A DNA stretch of 64,000 nt. Source: Nocardioides islandensis (GTDB lineage: Bacteria > Actinomycetota > Actinomycetes > Propionibacteriales > Nocardioidaceae). The position numbers and the translations under genes are program-made. The first letter of the stretch is position 1, and each line of letters opens with the position of its first letter. The notes under the pieces are model-generated. The model did no database searches, was not told the origin of the DNA, and worked only from the letters and a program-made list of their open reading frames with translations. Positions 17,955 through 25,602 of this stretch are shown piece by piece. The stretch spans positions 62,001 to 126,000 of the forward strand of contig NZ_JADKPN010000011.1 of NCBI RefSeq assembly GCF_015352455.1, in the 5' to 3' direction.

Positions 17955-18710
17955 ATGGACCTCGACCTCAAGGACCGTGTCTACATCGTCACCGGGGGAG
18001 CGAGGGGGCTGGGTCGCGCCACGGTCGACGCGCTCGTCGCCGACGGCGCCCGGGTGGTGGTGTCCGGGCGCAGCGCCGAGTCGCTGGCCGCCGCGAAGGC
18101 CGACCTGGGCGACGCCGTCGTCACCGTGGAGGCCGACAACGGCGACCCGGGGACGCCGGCGCGGCTGATCGCGGCTGCCAGGGAAGGGTTCGGCCGGCTC
18201 GACGGTGCGCTCATCTCCGTCGGCGGGCCGCCCACGGGGACGGTGTCGAGCACGTCCGACGCCGACTGGGAGACGGCGTTCGGGTCGGTGTTCCTCGGCG
18301 CCGTCCGGATCGCTCGCGAGGTGTGCGCCGCGCTCGAGCCGGGCGGGTCGGTGGCCTTCGTGCTGTCGTCGTCGGTCCGGGCCCCGATCCCGGGCCTGGC
18401 GATCTCCAACGGCCTGCGCCCCGGGCTGGCCATGGTCGCCAAGACACTGGCCGACGAGCAGGGGCCGCGCGGCATCCGCGTGAACGGCCTGCTGCCCGGC
18501 CGGGTCGGCACCGAGCGGGTGGCCGAGCTCGACGAGTCCACCGGCGACGCCGAGGCGGCCAGGGCCAAGGCGATCGCCACGATCCCGCTGGGCCGCTACG
18601 GCGAGCCGGAGGAGTTCGGGCGGGCGGCGGCGTTCCTGCTCTCGCCCGCGTCGTCGTTCGTCTCCGGCGTCATGCTGCCCGTCGACGGAGGGATGCTGCG
18701 CGCCGTCTGA
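17955..18710 (+). CDS. Atypical short-chain dehydrogenase (SDR) lacking the catalytic YxxxK
   Basis: A 251-residue Rossmann-fold SDR. The nucleotide-binding motif TGGARGLG (about residues 12-19) and the C-terminal PVDGGMLR are normal. The catalytic YxxxK is replaced: the aligned segment reads LAISNGLRPGLAMVAK, with Ser/Asn where Tyr is expected and Arg in place of Lys. A group of SDRs with this SN-x-x-R pattern exists, and their chemistry is unsettled. Its last 115 bp overlap the 3' end of the convergent SURF1 gene. Substrate unknown. Confidence 0.8.
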   Translation: MDLDLKDRVYIVTGGARGLGRATVDALVADGARVVVSGRSAESLAAAKADLGDAVVTVEADNGDPGTPARLIAAAREGFGRLDGALISVGGPPTGTVSSTSDADWETAFGSVFLGAVRIAREVCAALEPGGSVAFVLSSSVRAPIPGLAISNGLRPGLAMVAKTLADEQGPRGIRVNGLLPGRVGTERVAELDESTGDAEAARAKAIATIPLGRYGEPEEFGRAAAFLLSPASSFVSGVMLPVDGGMLRAV

Positions 18711-19477
18711 GGCCCATGGCTCCCGGCCTGTGCGCGCGGTGGCTTCCGGCCGGTGCCGATCCGCCACTCGTCGTAGGCCAGGTAGAAGAACCCGAACACC
18801 GCGAGCACGCCGAAGAACCACCACTGCAGCCCGTAGAAGAAGTGCGGACCCTCGCCGAGGTCGGGCAGCTCGGCCTTGGCCAGCGGCGTCCCGGCCGGCG
18901 GGTCCTCGGAGCGGAGGTCCACGAACCCGCCGTATACCTCGGTGCCGATCGCCGCCCCGATCGCGGCGCTCGAGATCGCCCGCGTCGAGCGGTCGGTGAC
19001 CTTGGTCGAGCCGCCCGACGCGTCCACCCGCACCCAGCCGGTCACGGTCACCGTGCCGGACGGGGGAGCGGGTACGTCGTCCGGTGTCGCGCCGCTGTTG
19101 CTCGTGGCCAGCCAGCCGCGGTCGACGAGCAGCGCCGGGCCGCCGTCGGTCTGGAGCGGCACCACGACGTCGACGCCGGAGGAGCCCTCGCGGGTCCGGT
19201 ACCGGACGATGACGGTCTCGTCGGTGAGGTAGCTCCCGGTGGCCGTGACGACCCGCCACTCGTCGTCGTCGTCCACGTCGCGGCCAGGTGCGAGCACGTC
19301 GCCGACCGGGGTGGCGGTGGCGGCCTCGTTGCGCTCCACCACGGCGTTGTCGTGCCGGCGGTCGTGGAGGCGGTGGAACTGCCAGCGGCCGAGCCACCAG
19401 GTGGCGTACGCCAGCAGCACCACCACCAGGAAGAACACGATCCACCGGCGGCTCAGCAGGAAGCGCCAGGACCGCAC
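18596..19477 (-). CDS. SURF1-family cytochrome oxidase assembly protein
   Basis: A 293-residue membrane protein of the SURF1 family, which helps assemble cytochrome c oxidase. It has the N-terminal helix and motif FFLVVVLLAYATWWLGRWQ (residues about 15-33), an extracytoplasmic domain with LLVDRGWLA, and a second helix FFYGLQWWFFGVLAVFGFFYL near residues 220-240. The tail after it (about 40 residues, Pro/Ser-rich) is translated from sequence antisense to the end of the SDR gene. GTG 19477 has TAGCCT (minus strand) six bases upstream. Confidence 0.88.
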   Translation of the reverse strand: MRSWRFLLSRRWIVFFLVVVLLAYATWWLGRWQFHRLHDRRHDNAVVERNEAATATPVGDVLAPGRDVDDDDEWRVVTATGSYLTDETVIVRYRTREGSSGVDVVVPLQTDGGPALLVDRGWLATSNSGATPDDVPAPPSGTVTVTGWVRVDASGGSTKVTDRSTRAISSAAIGAAIGTEVYGGFVDLRSEDPPAGTPLAKAELPDLGEGPHFFYGLQWWFFGVLAVFGFFYLAYDEWRIGTGRKPPRAQAGSHGPQTARSIPPSTGSMTPETNDDAGESRNAAARPNSSGSP

Positions 19478-19483
19478 CCGCCG

Positions 19484-19542
19484 AGGCTAGCCGGGAGTCC
19501 TCGGCGCTCCCGACCGCGGGCCAACCTGCCCGCACCTAGACT
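19484..19542. promoter_or_regulatory. Divergent leaderless promoters of SURF1 and moaA
   Basis: The SURF1 box is TAGCCT on the minus strand (19484-19489), six bases from GTG 19477. The moaA box is TAGACT (19537-19542), six bases from GTG 19549. The 47 bases between the boxes hold both upstream promoter regions. Confidence 0.55.
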
Positions 19543-19548
19543 GAGTCG

Positions 19549-20544
19549 GTGACACGCGCACTGGCAGACCGTTACGGCCGGGTGGCGACCGACCTCCGGG
19601 TCTCGCTGACCGACCGGTGCAACCTGCGCTGTTCCTACTGCATGCCGGCCGAGGGCCTGGAGTGGCTGCCGGACGAGTCCGTGCTCACCGACGCCGAGAT
19701 CGTCCGGCTCATCGACATCGGCGTGCACCAGCTCGGGATCCGCGAGGTGCGGTTCACCGGTGGTGAGCCGCTCGTACGCCGCGGTCTCGTCGACATCGTC
19801 GCCGGCACCCGCGCCGTCTCGCCGGACCTCGAGATCTCGATGACCACCAACGCGCTGGGCCTGGCGCGCACCGCCCACGCGTTGAAGGCCGCCGGCATGG
19901 ACCGCGTCAACGTCAGCCTCGACAGCGTCCGCCCGGAGTCCTTCCACGCCGTGACCCGGCGCGACCGGCTGCACGACGTCGTCGACGGCCTGGCCGCGGC
20001 GGCGGAGGCCGGCCTCGGCCCCATCAAGATCAACGCGGTGCTGCTGCGCGGGCTCAACGACGAGGAGGCACCCGAGCTGCTGCGGTGGTGCCTGGACCGC
20101 GACTACCAGCTCCGGTTCATCGAGCAGATGCCCCTGGACGCCCAGCACGGCTGGAGCCGGATGGAGATGGTCACGGCCGACGAGATCTTCGCCAGCCTCG
20201 AGAAGGAGTTCGTGCTCACGCCGGCCACGGAGCCGCGGGGGAGCGCTCCCGCCGAGCTGTTCCTGGTCGACGGCGGCCCGGCCACCGTGGGCGTGATCGC
20301 GTCGGTGACGCGGCCGTTCTGCGGCGACTGCGACCGCGTGCGGCTCACCGCGGACGGCCAGGTGCGCAACTGCCTGTTCGCCCGCGAGGAGTCCGACCTC
20401 CGCGGTGCGCTGCGGGCCGGCGCCACCGACGAGGAGATCGCGGACCGCTGGGTCGCCGCGATGACCACCAAGCGACCGGGGCACGGGATCGACGACCCGA
20501 CGTTCCTCCAGCCCGACCGGCCGATGTCCGCCATCGGCGGCTGA
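19549..20544 (+). CDS. moaA: GTP 3',8-cyclase MoaA (molybdenum cofactor synthesis)
   Basis: A 331-residue radical SAM enzyme that makes 3',8-cyclo-GTP in the first step of molybdenum cofactor synthesis. The N-terminal cluster motif is CNLRCSYC (about residues 24-31), followed by TGGEPLVR for SAM binding. The C-terminal cluster that binds GTP is CGDCDRVRLTADGQVRNC. The protein ends in the conserved Gly-Gly needed for activity (SAIGG). No other molybdenum-cofactor gene is adjacent. GTG start on a leaderless-type promoter. Confidence 0.97.
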   Translation: MTRALADRYGRVATDLRVSLTDRCNLRCSYCMPAEGLEWLPDESVLTDAEIVRLIDIGVHQLGIREVRFTGGEPLVRRGLVDIVAGTRAVSPDLEISMTTNALGLARTAHALKAAGMDRVNVSLDSVRPESFHAVTRRDRLHDVVDGLAAAAEAGLGPIKINAVLLRGLNDEEAPELLRWCLDRDYQLRFIEQMPLDAQHGWSRMEMVTADEIFASLEKEFVLTPATEPRGSAPAELFLVDGGPATVGVIASVTRPFCGDCDRVRLTADGQVRNCLFAREESDLRGALRAGATDEEIADRWVAAMTTKRPGHGIDDPTFLQPDRPMSAIGG

Positions 20545-20564
20545 CCTCGTCCCTGCTGGTGCGG

Positions 20565-20786
20565 CTAGCGCCCGGGTCCCGGGTCCTGCGGCGCCTCGTC
20601 CACCGGTACGACGTCCAGCAGGAACTGCCGAGCGCCGAGGAACCCCGCCAGCTGCTCGCGGTGCTCCTCGCACGCCAGCCACGTCTTGCGGCGGTCCGGG
20701 CTGTGCACCTTCGGGTTGTTCCAGACCAGGGCCCAGACGGCGTGCTGCTGACAGCCCTTGGCGGAGCAGAGGAGCGGGTCGGTCAC
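20565..20786 (-). CDS. Small zinc-ribbon-like conserved protein
   Basis: A 73-residue protein with CSAKGC near the N-terminus and LACEEHREQL in the middle, a Cys/His set that could bind one zinc. Short proteins of this pattern are common in actinobacteria and are sometimes mislabelled acetone carboxylase; no enzyme activity is supported. GTG at 20786 is chosen for its GAGAGGA sequence five bases upstream. Its presumed leader contains a perfect 14-bp hairpin. It is convergent with moaA. Confidence 0.65.
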   Translation of the reverse strand: MTDPLLCSAKGCQQHAVWALVWNNPKVHSPDRRKTWLACEEHREQLAGFLGARQFLLDVVPVDEAPQDPGPGR

Positions 20787-20838
20787 GGCGTCCTCTCGTC
20801 GCTCGACGCGGCGCAGATGCCGTCGGCAGAAATGCAGG

Positions 20839-20876
20839 GAGTGCCGGACAGCCACGGGGGAAGCTGTCCGGCACTC
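20839..20876. promoter_or_regulatory. Perfect 14-bp hairpin upstream of the small zinc-ribbon gene
   Basis: GAGTGCCGGACAGC (20839-20852) and its exact complement (20863-20876) flank a ten-base loop. A related TCTGGCAC lies at 20887-20894. On the minus strand TTGACA followed 16 bases later by CAGACT resembles a promoter whose transcript would carry the hairpin in the leader of the gene at 20565. It might instead terminate the DUF3099 transcript, but no U-run follows. Confidence 0.6.
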
Positions 20877-20907
20877 GTGGGAGAGTCTGGCACTTTTTGG
20901 CCGGTTG

Positions 20908-21234
20908 TCAAAGGTGGTCTTGACCGTCGCCGCGGCCGGAATCGTCGCCGGGCGGGAGCTGCCGAGCACCGGATGTGCCGTCCAGCAGGGCGAACCCGTC
21001 GGATTTCGTCGAGCCGGCGTTCGCCATCACGACCGCGACGTACGGGAGGACCAGCGCGCCGATGATCAGCACCACGCGCAGCCACACCGGGGTCACGAAG
21101 ATGGCCGCCACGAAGCAGAGTGTGCGGAAGCCCATCGCCAGCAGGTAGCGCTTCTGGCGCGCGGCGATGTCCTCGTCGCGACTGGCGCTCGCGGTCGTGA
21201 TCCGCACCGGTTCACCGGCCTGATGCCGGGCCAT
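20908..21234 (-). CDS. DUF3099 membrane protein
   Basis: A 108-residue protein with two hydrophobic segments (about residues 33-49 and 53-71: MGFRTLCFVAAIFVT and VWLRVVLIIGALVLPYVAV) between charged ends, matching DUF3099, a small actinobacterial membrane family of unknown function. ATG 21234 is preferred over in-frame upstream starts because TACAGT (minus strand, 21241-21246) ends six bases before it. It is divergent from dodecin. Confidence 0.8.
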   Translation of the reverse strand: MARHQAGEPVRITTASASRDEDIAARQKRYLLAMGFRTLCFVAAIFVTPVWLRVVLIIGALVLPYVAVVMANAGSTKSDGFALLDGTSGARQLPPGDDSGRGDGQDHL

Positions 21235-21240
21235 CCCCCC

Positions 21241-21258
21241 ACTGTACGTCGCTACGAT
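21241..21258. promoter_or_regulatory. Divergent -10 boxes of the DUF3099 and dodecin genes
   Basis: TACAGT on the minus strand (21241-21246) is six bases from ATG 21234. TACGAT on the plus strand (21253-21258) would start a dodecin transcript with a leader of about 60 bases. Confidence 0.5.
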
Positions 21259-21268
21259 CGACGTCCAA

Positions 21269-21289
21269 CCCGGCCCGCTCCGGGCCGGG
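21269..21289 (+). promoter_or_regulatory. Stable hairpin in the dodecin leader
   Basis: CCCGGCCCG (21269-21277), loop CTC, CGGGCCGGG (21281-21289): a perfect all-G/C nine-pair stem in the presumed 5' leader, 35 bases before the TTG start. It could act as an attenuator or stabilise the mRNA. Function is inferred. Confidence 0.5.
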
Positions 21290-21323
21290 CCGCAGATCCG
21301 TCCATCCACCTGGGGAGCCTGTC

Positions 21324-21536
21324 TTGTCGAACCGCACCTATCGCGTGACCGAGATCGTCGGCACCTCGCCCGACGGCATCGACCAGGCCGTCCGCAACGG
21401 CATCGAGCGCGCCGCCCGCACCTTGCGCCACGTCGACTGGTTCGAGGTGACCCAGGTGCGTGGCCAGGTCAAGGACGGCGAGGTCGAGCACTTCCAGGTC
21501 GGGATGAAGGTCGGGTTCCGGCTCGAGGACGACTGA
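21324..21536 (+). CDS. Dodecin-family flavin-binding protein
   Basis: A 70-residue dodecin, a small protein that assembles into hollow dodecamers binding FMN or other flavins. The sequence follows the family closely: YRVTEIVGTSPDGIDQAV, then ERAARTLRHVDWFEVTQVRG with the flavin-stacking Trp, and ending in FQVGMKVGFRLED. TTG at 21324 is chosen because GGGAG lies a few bases upstream and it gives the family's usual length. Likely a cytosolic flavin store or buffer. Confidence 0.93.
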   Translation: MSNRTYRVTEIVGTSPDGIDQAVRNGIERAARTLRHVDWFEVTQVRGQVKDGEVEHFQVGMKVGFRLEDD

Positions 21537-21556
21537 CGCTAGCGTCGGCCAGATGG

Positions 21557-22315
21557 GTGACCCAGATGAGTGACCAGGTGAGCGACCCAGACAGTCAGCC
21601 AGAGGAGCCGTCCGGCCGTTCCGTCCTCGTCACCGGAGGCAACCGCGGCATCGGCCGCGCGATCGCCGAGGCGTTCCTGGCCCAAGGCGACCGGGTGGCG
21701 GTGACCAGCCGCAGCGGCGGCGGCCCCGACGGCGCCCTCGACCTGACGTGCGACATCACCGACGCGGCCGCCATCGAGGCGGCCTTCACCGAGATCGAGT
21801 CGGCGCACGGCCCGGTCGAGGTGCTGGTGGCCAACGCGGGCATCACCGCCGACACCTTGCTGGTGCGGATGTCCGACGACGAGTGGTCGTCGGTCATCGA
21901 CACGAACCTCACGGGTTCGTTCCGGCTGGCCAAGCGGGCGGTCTCGAAGATGATGCGCCTGCGCCGCGGCCGGATCATCTTCATCTCCTCGGTCGTGGGA
22001 CTGCTCGGCTCCGGCGGTCAGGTCAACTACGCGGCCTCCAAGGCCGGCCTGGTCGGCATGGCCCGGTCGATCGCGCGCGAGTACGGCTCGCGCGGGATCA
22101 CCGCGAACGTCGTCGCGCCGGGGTTCGTGGAGACCGACATGACCGAGACCCTCAGCGACGACCTCAAGGCGACGTACAAGGCCCAGGTCCCCCTGGGCAG
22201 GTACGGCTCGACGGACGAGATCGCCTCGGCGGTCACCTGGCTGGCGTCGGACGGCGCGGCCTACATCACCGGGGCCGTGATCCCGGTCGACGGTGGACTC
22301 GGAATGGGGCACTGA
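21557..22315 (+). CDS. fabG: 3-oxoacyl-ACP reductase (FabG/MabA type)
   Basis: A 252-residue SDR that reduces 3-oxoacyl-ACP with NADPH in fatty-acid elongation. The cofactor motif is TGGNRGIG (about residues 28-35), and the catalytic Ser and YxxxK are visible in FISSVVGLLG and NYAASKAG. The NAG motif is VANAGIT. The first 20 residues are an extra polar N-terminus. Start GTG 21557 or ATG 21566; TAGCGT (21540-21545) lies just upstream. It is followed by fabI with a one-base gap, the mabA-inhA arrangement of mycobacteria, so both probably serve FAS-II. Confidence 0.93.
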   Translation: MTQMSDQVSDPDSQPEEPSGRSVLVTGGNRGIGRAIAEAFLAQGDRVAVTSRSGGGPDGALDLTCDITDAAAIEAAFTEIESAHGPVEVLVANAGITADTLLVRMSDDEWSSVIDTNLTGSFRLAKRAVSKMMRLRRGRIIFISSVVGLLGSGGQVNYAASKAGLVGMARSIAREYGSRGITANVVAPGFVETDMTETLSDDLKATYKAQVPLGRYGSTDEIASAVTWLASDGAAYITGAVIPVDGGLGMGH

Positions 22316-22316
22316 C

Positions 22317-23087
22317 ATGGGCATCCTCGACGGCAAGCGCATCCTCATCGCGGGGGTCACGCTCGACTCCTCGATCGGCTTCGCGACGGCCAAGGTCGCG
22401 CAGGAGCAGGGCGCGACCGTGCTGATCTCGAACTTCGGCCGGGCGCTGAACATCACCAAGCGCATCGCCAAGCGGCTCCCGACGGAGCCGCCGGTGCTCG
22501 AGCTCGACGTCACCGACGAGTCGCACCTCGAGCGGCTGCCCGACCTGGTCCGTGAGCACGTGGACGGGCTGGACGGGCTGATGCACTCGATCGCCTACGG
22601 CAACCCGGAGACCATCCTGGGCGGCAAGTTCCTCACCGGGCCGTGGGAGGACGTGGCGCAGGCGGTGCACGTCTCGGCGTACTCCTTCAAGTCGCTGACC
22701 ACCGCCTGCCTCCCGCTGATGGGCGAGGGCGCGAGCGTGGTCGGCATGACCTTCGACGCCAGCGTGGCGTGGCCCGGGTACGACTGGATGGGATTCGCCA
22801 AGGGTGCGCTGGAGTCCTGCAACCGGTACCTCGCGCGCGACCTCGGCCCCCACGGCATCCGGGTGAACCTCGTCAGCGCCGGCGCGCTCAAGACACTGGC
22901 CGCCAAGGCGATCCCGGGCTTCGAGCGCTTCGAGGACGAGTGGACCAAGCGTGCGCCGCTCGGGTGGGACCTGAACGACCTGGAGCCGACCGCCAAGACG
23001 GTCGTGGCGGTGCTGAGCGACTTCATGCCCAAGACGACCGGCGAGATCATCCACGTCGACGGCGGCTACCACGCGATGGGCGCCTGA
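22317..23087 (+). CDS. fabI: NADH-dependent enoyl-ACP reductase (FabI/InhA type)
   Basis: A 256-residue enoyl-ACP reductase, the last step of the fatty-acid elongation cycle and the target of isoniazid-type and triclosan-type inhibitors in relatives. It has the FabI features: GVTLDSSIGFATA glycine-poor cofactor loop, MHSIAYG, and the spaced catalytic Tyr/Lys in YDWMGFAKGALES. It ends with GEIIHVDGGYHAMGA. ATG 22317 follows the fabG stop immediately and has a purine-rich GGAATGGGG upstream. Closest in pattern to InhA of the mabA-inhA operon. Confidence 0.95.
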   Translation: MGILDGKRILIAGVTLDSSIGFATAKVAQEQGATVLISNFGRALNITKRIAKRLPTEPPVLELDVTDESHLERLPDLVREHVDGLDGLMHSIAYGNPETILGGKFLTGPWEDVAQAVHVSAYSFKSLTTACLPLMGEGASVVGMTFDASVAWPGYDWMGFAKGALESCNRYLARDLGPHGIRVNLVSAGALKTLAAKAIPGFERFEDEWTKRAPLGWDLNDLEPTAKTVVAVLSDFMPKTTGEIIHVDGGYHAMGA

Positions 23088-23091
23088 CCGG

Positions 23092-25602
23092 CTACAGGCG
23101 CGGATCCACCGGCTCGGACTCCAGGGCGAGCACGGCGAACACGGCCTCGTGCACGCGCCAGAGCGGCTCGCCGGCGACGTACCGGTCGAGCGCCTCGAGG
23201 CCCAGGGCGTACTCGCGCAGGGCAAGGGACCGCTTGTGCTGGAGGTGGCGGTCCTTGAGCCGGGACAGGTGCTCGGGCCGGGTGTAGTCGGGGCCGTAGA
23301 TGAGGCGCAGGTACTCGCGCCCGCGCACCTTCAGTCCCGGTTGCACGAGACCCTTCGGAGTCCGCGTGAGGTTGGCCAGCGGCTTGACCACCATGCCCTC
23401 GCCGCCGTCGGCGGTCAGCTCCTCCCACCACGTGACGCCGGCGTCGCGCGACGCGGGGTCGCCGGTGTCGACCACCAGCCGCCGCGTAGCACGGAACAGG
23501 CCCGGGTCCTGGGCGGCGAGACGGTCGGCGACGTCGAGGTGCCAGGGGTGCTCGCGATCGGCCCACGTGCGGCCGGCCGAGGCGAGGACCTGGAACGGCG
23601 CCAGCAGGACGCCTTGTGAGCCGTCGGTCGGCCAGCAGTAGCGCCGGTAGACGTCGGTGAACGCCGCAGCGTCGGTACGCCGCGCGACGGTGCGGTCCGC
23701 CAGGGCGCCGACGTCGACGCCCCGGGCGCGGGCGGTCTCCAGAGCGGCGACCGCCGGGGTGAGCACCGAACGCGCGGCCGAGCCGGTGGCGGCGTACTGC
23801 TCCCTCAGCAGTCCCTCGGCCTTGGCCGACCACGGGAGGAGCTCGGCGTCGAGCAGCAGCCAGTCGGTGGCCAGCTCGTCCCAGAGGCCGGCACCGGAGA
23901 CGGCGTCCCTGACCTGCCCGAGCAGGCTCGCGGTCACCTCCGGCTCGAAGAAGGACCGGCCGGTGCGGGTGTAGACGGCGCCGGGCCCGCCGCCGTCGTC
24001 GTCGCGGACGAAGACGACGGCACGCGAACCCATGTGCTTCTCCTCGCACAGGAGCGAGGTGACGCCGAGGTCGGCGTACGCCGCAAAGGCCTCGTCCGGG
24101 TGCTCGAGCAGGTCGTCACGGCGCGAGGTCGCGACCGGGGCCATCGTCGGGGGCAGGTACGGGAGGTACCTGGGGTGCAGGGCGAACCGGCTCATCACCT
24201 CCAGGGCGCCGGCGGCGTCCTCCTCGCGCACGGTGACGCGACCGTGGTGCGCCGTATCGACGACCCGCTTGCCGAGGACGTCGCCGATGTCGAGCTGGTC
24301 CGGCTCGCGCACCGGCGTCGTGGCGGCCAGCGGCTTCACCGGCTCGTACCAGACCCGCTCGGCCGGCACCGAGACGAGCTCCTTCTCGGGGTAGCGCAGC
24401 GCGGTGAGCCGGCCGCCGAACACGCAGCCGGTGTCCAGGCACAGCGTGTTGTTGACCCAGGTCGTCTCGGGGACCGGGGTGTGGCCGTAGAGCACCATCG
24501 CGCGGCCGCGGTAGTCCTCGGCCCACGGGTACCGGACCGGCAGGCCGAACTCGTCGGTCTCGCCAGTGGTGTCGCCGTACAGCGCGAAGCTGCGCACCCG
24601 GCCCGACGCGCGGCCGTGGTAGGCCTCCTTGAGGCCGGCGTGCGCGACCACCAGCCGGCCGTCGTCGAGGACGAGGTGCGCGACGAGCCCGTCGCAGAAC
24701 TCCTTGACCTGGTCGGTGAACTCGGGGGACTCCGCCTCCAGCTGCTCGAGCGTCGTCTCGAGGCCGTGGCTGATCCGGACCTGGCGGCCGGACAGGGCGC
24801 GCACGAGCTTGTTCTCGTGGTTGCCCGGCAGGCAGAGGGCGTGGCCGGCGGCGACCATGCCCATCACCAGGCGGAGCACGCCGGGGGAGTCGGGACCACG
24901 GTCCACCAGGTCGCCGAGGAAGACCGCTCGCCGTCCGTCGGGAGGTACGGCGTCGACCGGTCGTCGGCGGTCGTCGCGCACCACGGCGTACCCGAGCTGT
25001 CCGAGGAGCGCCTCGAGCTCGGACCGGCAGCCGTGCACGTCCCCGACGACGTCGAACGGTCCGTGCTCGTCGCGGCGGTCGTTGAGCAGTGGCTCGCGGA
25101 CGATCGTGGCTTCCTCGATCTCCTCGACGCCCCGGAGCACGTGGACGCGGCGGAAGCCTTCCTTGGTCAGGTGGCCGAGGGAGCGGTGCAGCTGGGACGA
25201 CTGCCGCTTGACCACCCCGGCGCCGAAGTCCCGGTCCGGACGGCCGGCGTTGCGCTCGATCGCGACCCCGTCGGGCACGTCGAGCACGATGGCGACCGGG
25301 AGCAGGTCGTGCTCCTTGGCCAGGCCGAGGAGGTGGCGGCGTGCGCTGGGCTGGACGTTGGTGGCGTCGACGACCGTGAGCCGGCCGCGCTCGAGGCGCT
25401 TGCCGACGATGTAGCCGAGCACGTCGAAGGCGTCCTTGGTCGCGTCCTGGTCGTTCTCGTCGTCCGAGACCAGGCCGCGGCAGTAGTCGCTGGAGACGAC
25501 CTCGTAGGGACCGAAGTGCTTCGTGGCGAACGAGGACTTGCCCGAGCCCGAGACGCCGACGAGCACCACGAGGGACGGGGACGGGATCGCGAGGGCGGTC
25601 AT
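23092..25602 (-). CDS. pnkp: Pnkp: RNA repair polynucleotide kinase-phosphatase-ligase
   Basis: An 836-residue three-domain RNA end-healing and sealing enzyme. Residues about 1-170 are the 5'-kinase with P-loop GVSGSGKSSF. About 175-480 is a metallophosphatase with GDVHGC, GDLVDRGPDS and PGNHENK that removes 3'-phosphates. About 490-836 is a nucleotidyltransferase with the motif EEKHMGSRA, whose Lys takes AMP. This order and length match bacterial Pnkp, which seals RNA only together with Hen1. The ATG overlaps the hen1 stop (ATGA), so the two are cotranslated. Convergent with fabI, with a four-base gap. Confidence 0.95.
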   Translation of the reverse strand: MTALAIPSPSLVVLVGVSGSGKSSFATKHFGPYEVVSSDYCRGLVSDDENDQDATKDAFDVLGYIVGKRLERGRLTVVDATNVQPSARRHLLGLAKEHDLLPVAIVLDVPDGVAIERNAGRPDRDFGAGVVKRQSSQLHRSLGHLTKEGFRRVHVLRGVEEIEEATIVREPLLNDRRDEHGPFDVVGDVHGCRSELEALLGQLGYAVVRDDRRRPVDAVPPDGRRAVFLGDLVDRGPDSPGVLRLVMGMVAAGHALCLPGNHENKLVRALSGRQVRISHGLETTLEQLEAESPEFTDQVKEFCDGLVAHLVLDDGRLVVAHAGLKEAYHGRASGRVRSFALYGDTTGETDEFGLPVRYPWAEDYRGRAMVLYGHTPVPETTWVNNTLCLDTGCVFGGRLTALRYPEKELVSVPAERVWYEPVKPLAATTPVREPDQLDIGDVLGKRVVDTAHHGRVTVREEDAAGALEVMSRFALHPRYLPYLPPTMAPVATSRRDDLLEHPDEAFAAYADLGVTSLLCEEKHMGSRAVVFVRDDDGGGPGAVYTRTGRSFFEPEVTASLLGQVRDAVSGAGLWDELATDWLLLDAELLPWSAKAEGLLREQYAATGSAARSVLTPAVAALETARARGVDVGALADRTVARRTDAAAFTDVYRRYCWPTDGSQGVLLAPFQVLASAGRTWADREHPWHLDVADRLAAQDPGLFRATRRLVVDTGDPASRDAGVTWWEELTADGGEGMVVKPLANLTRTPKGLVQPGLKVRGREYLRLIYGPDYTRPEHLSRLKDRHLQHKRSLALREYALGLEALDRYVAGEPLWRVHEAVFAVLALESEPVDPRL

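Noticed and set aside
21269..21289. FMN riboswitch ahead of dodecin
   Set aside because: The leader is only about 60 bases and has a single hairpin, too short for the multi-helix FMN aptamer.
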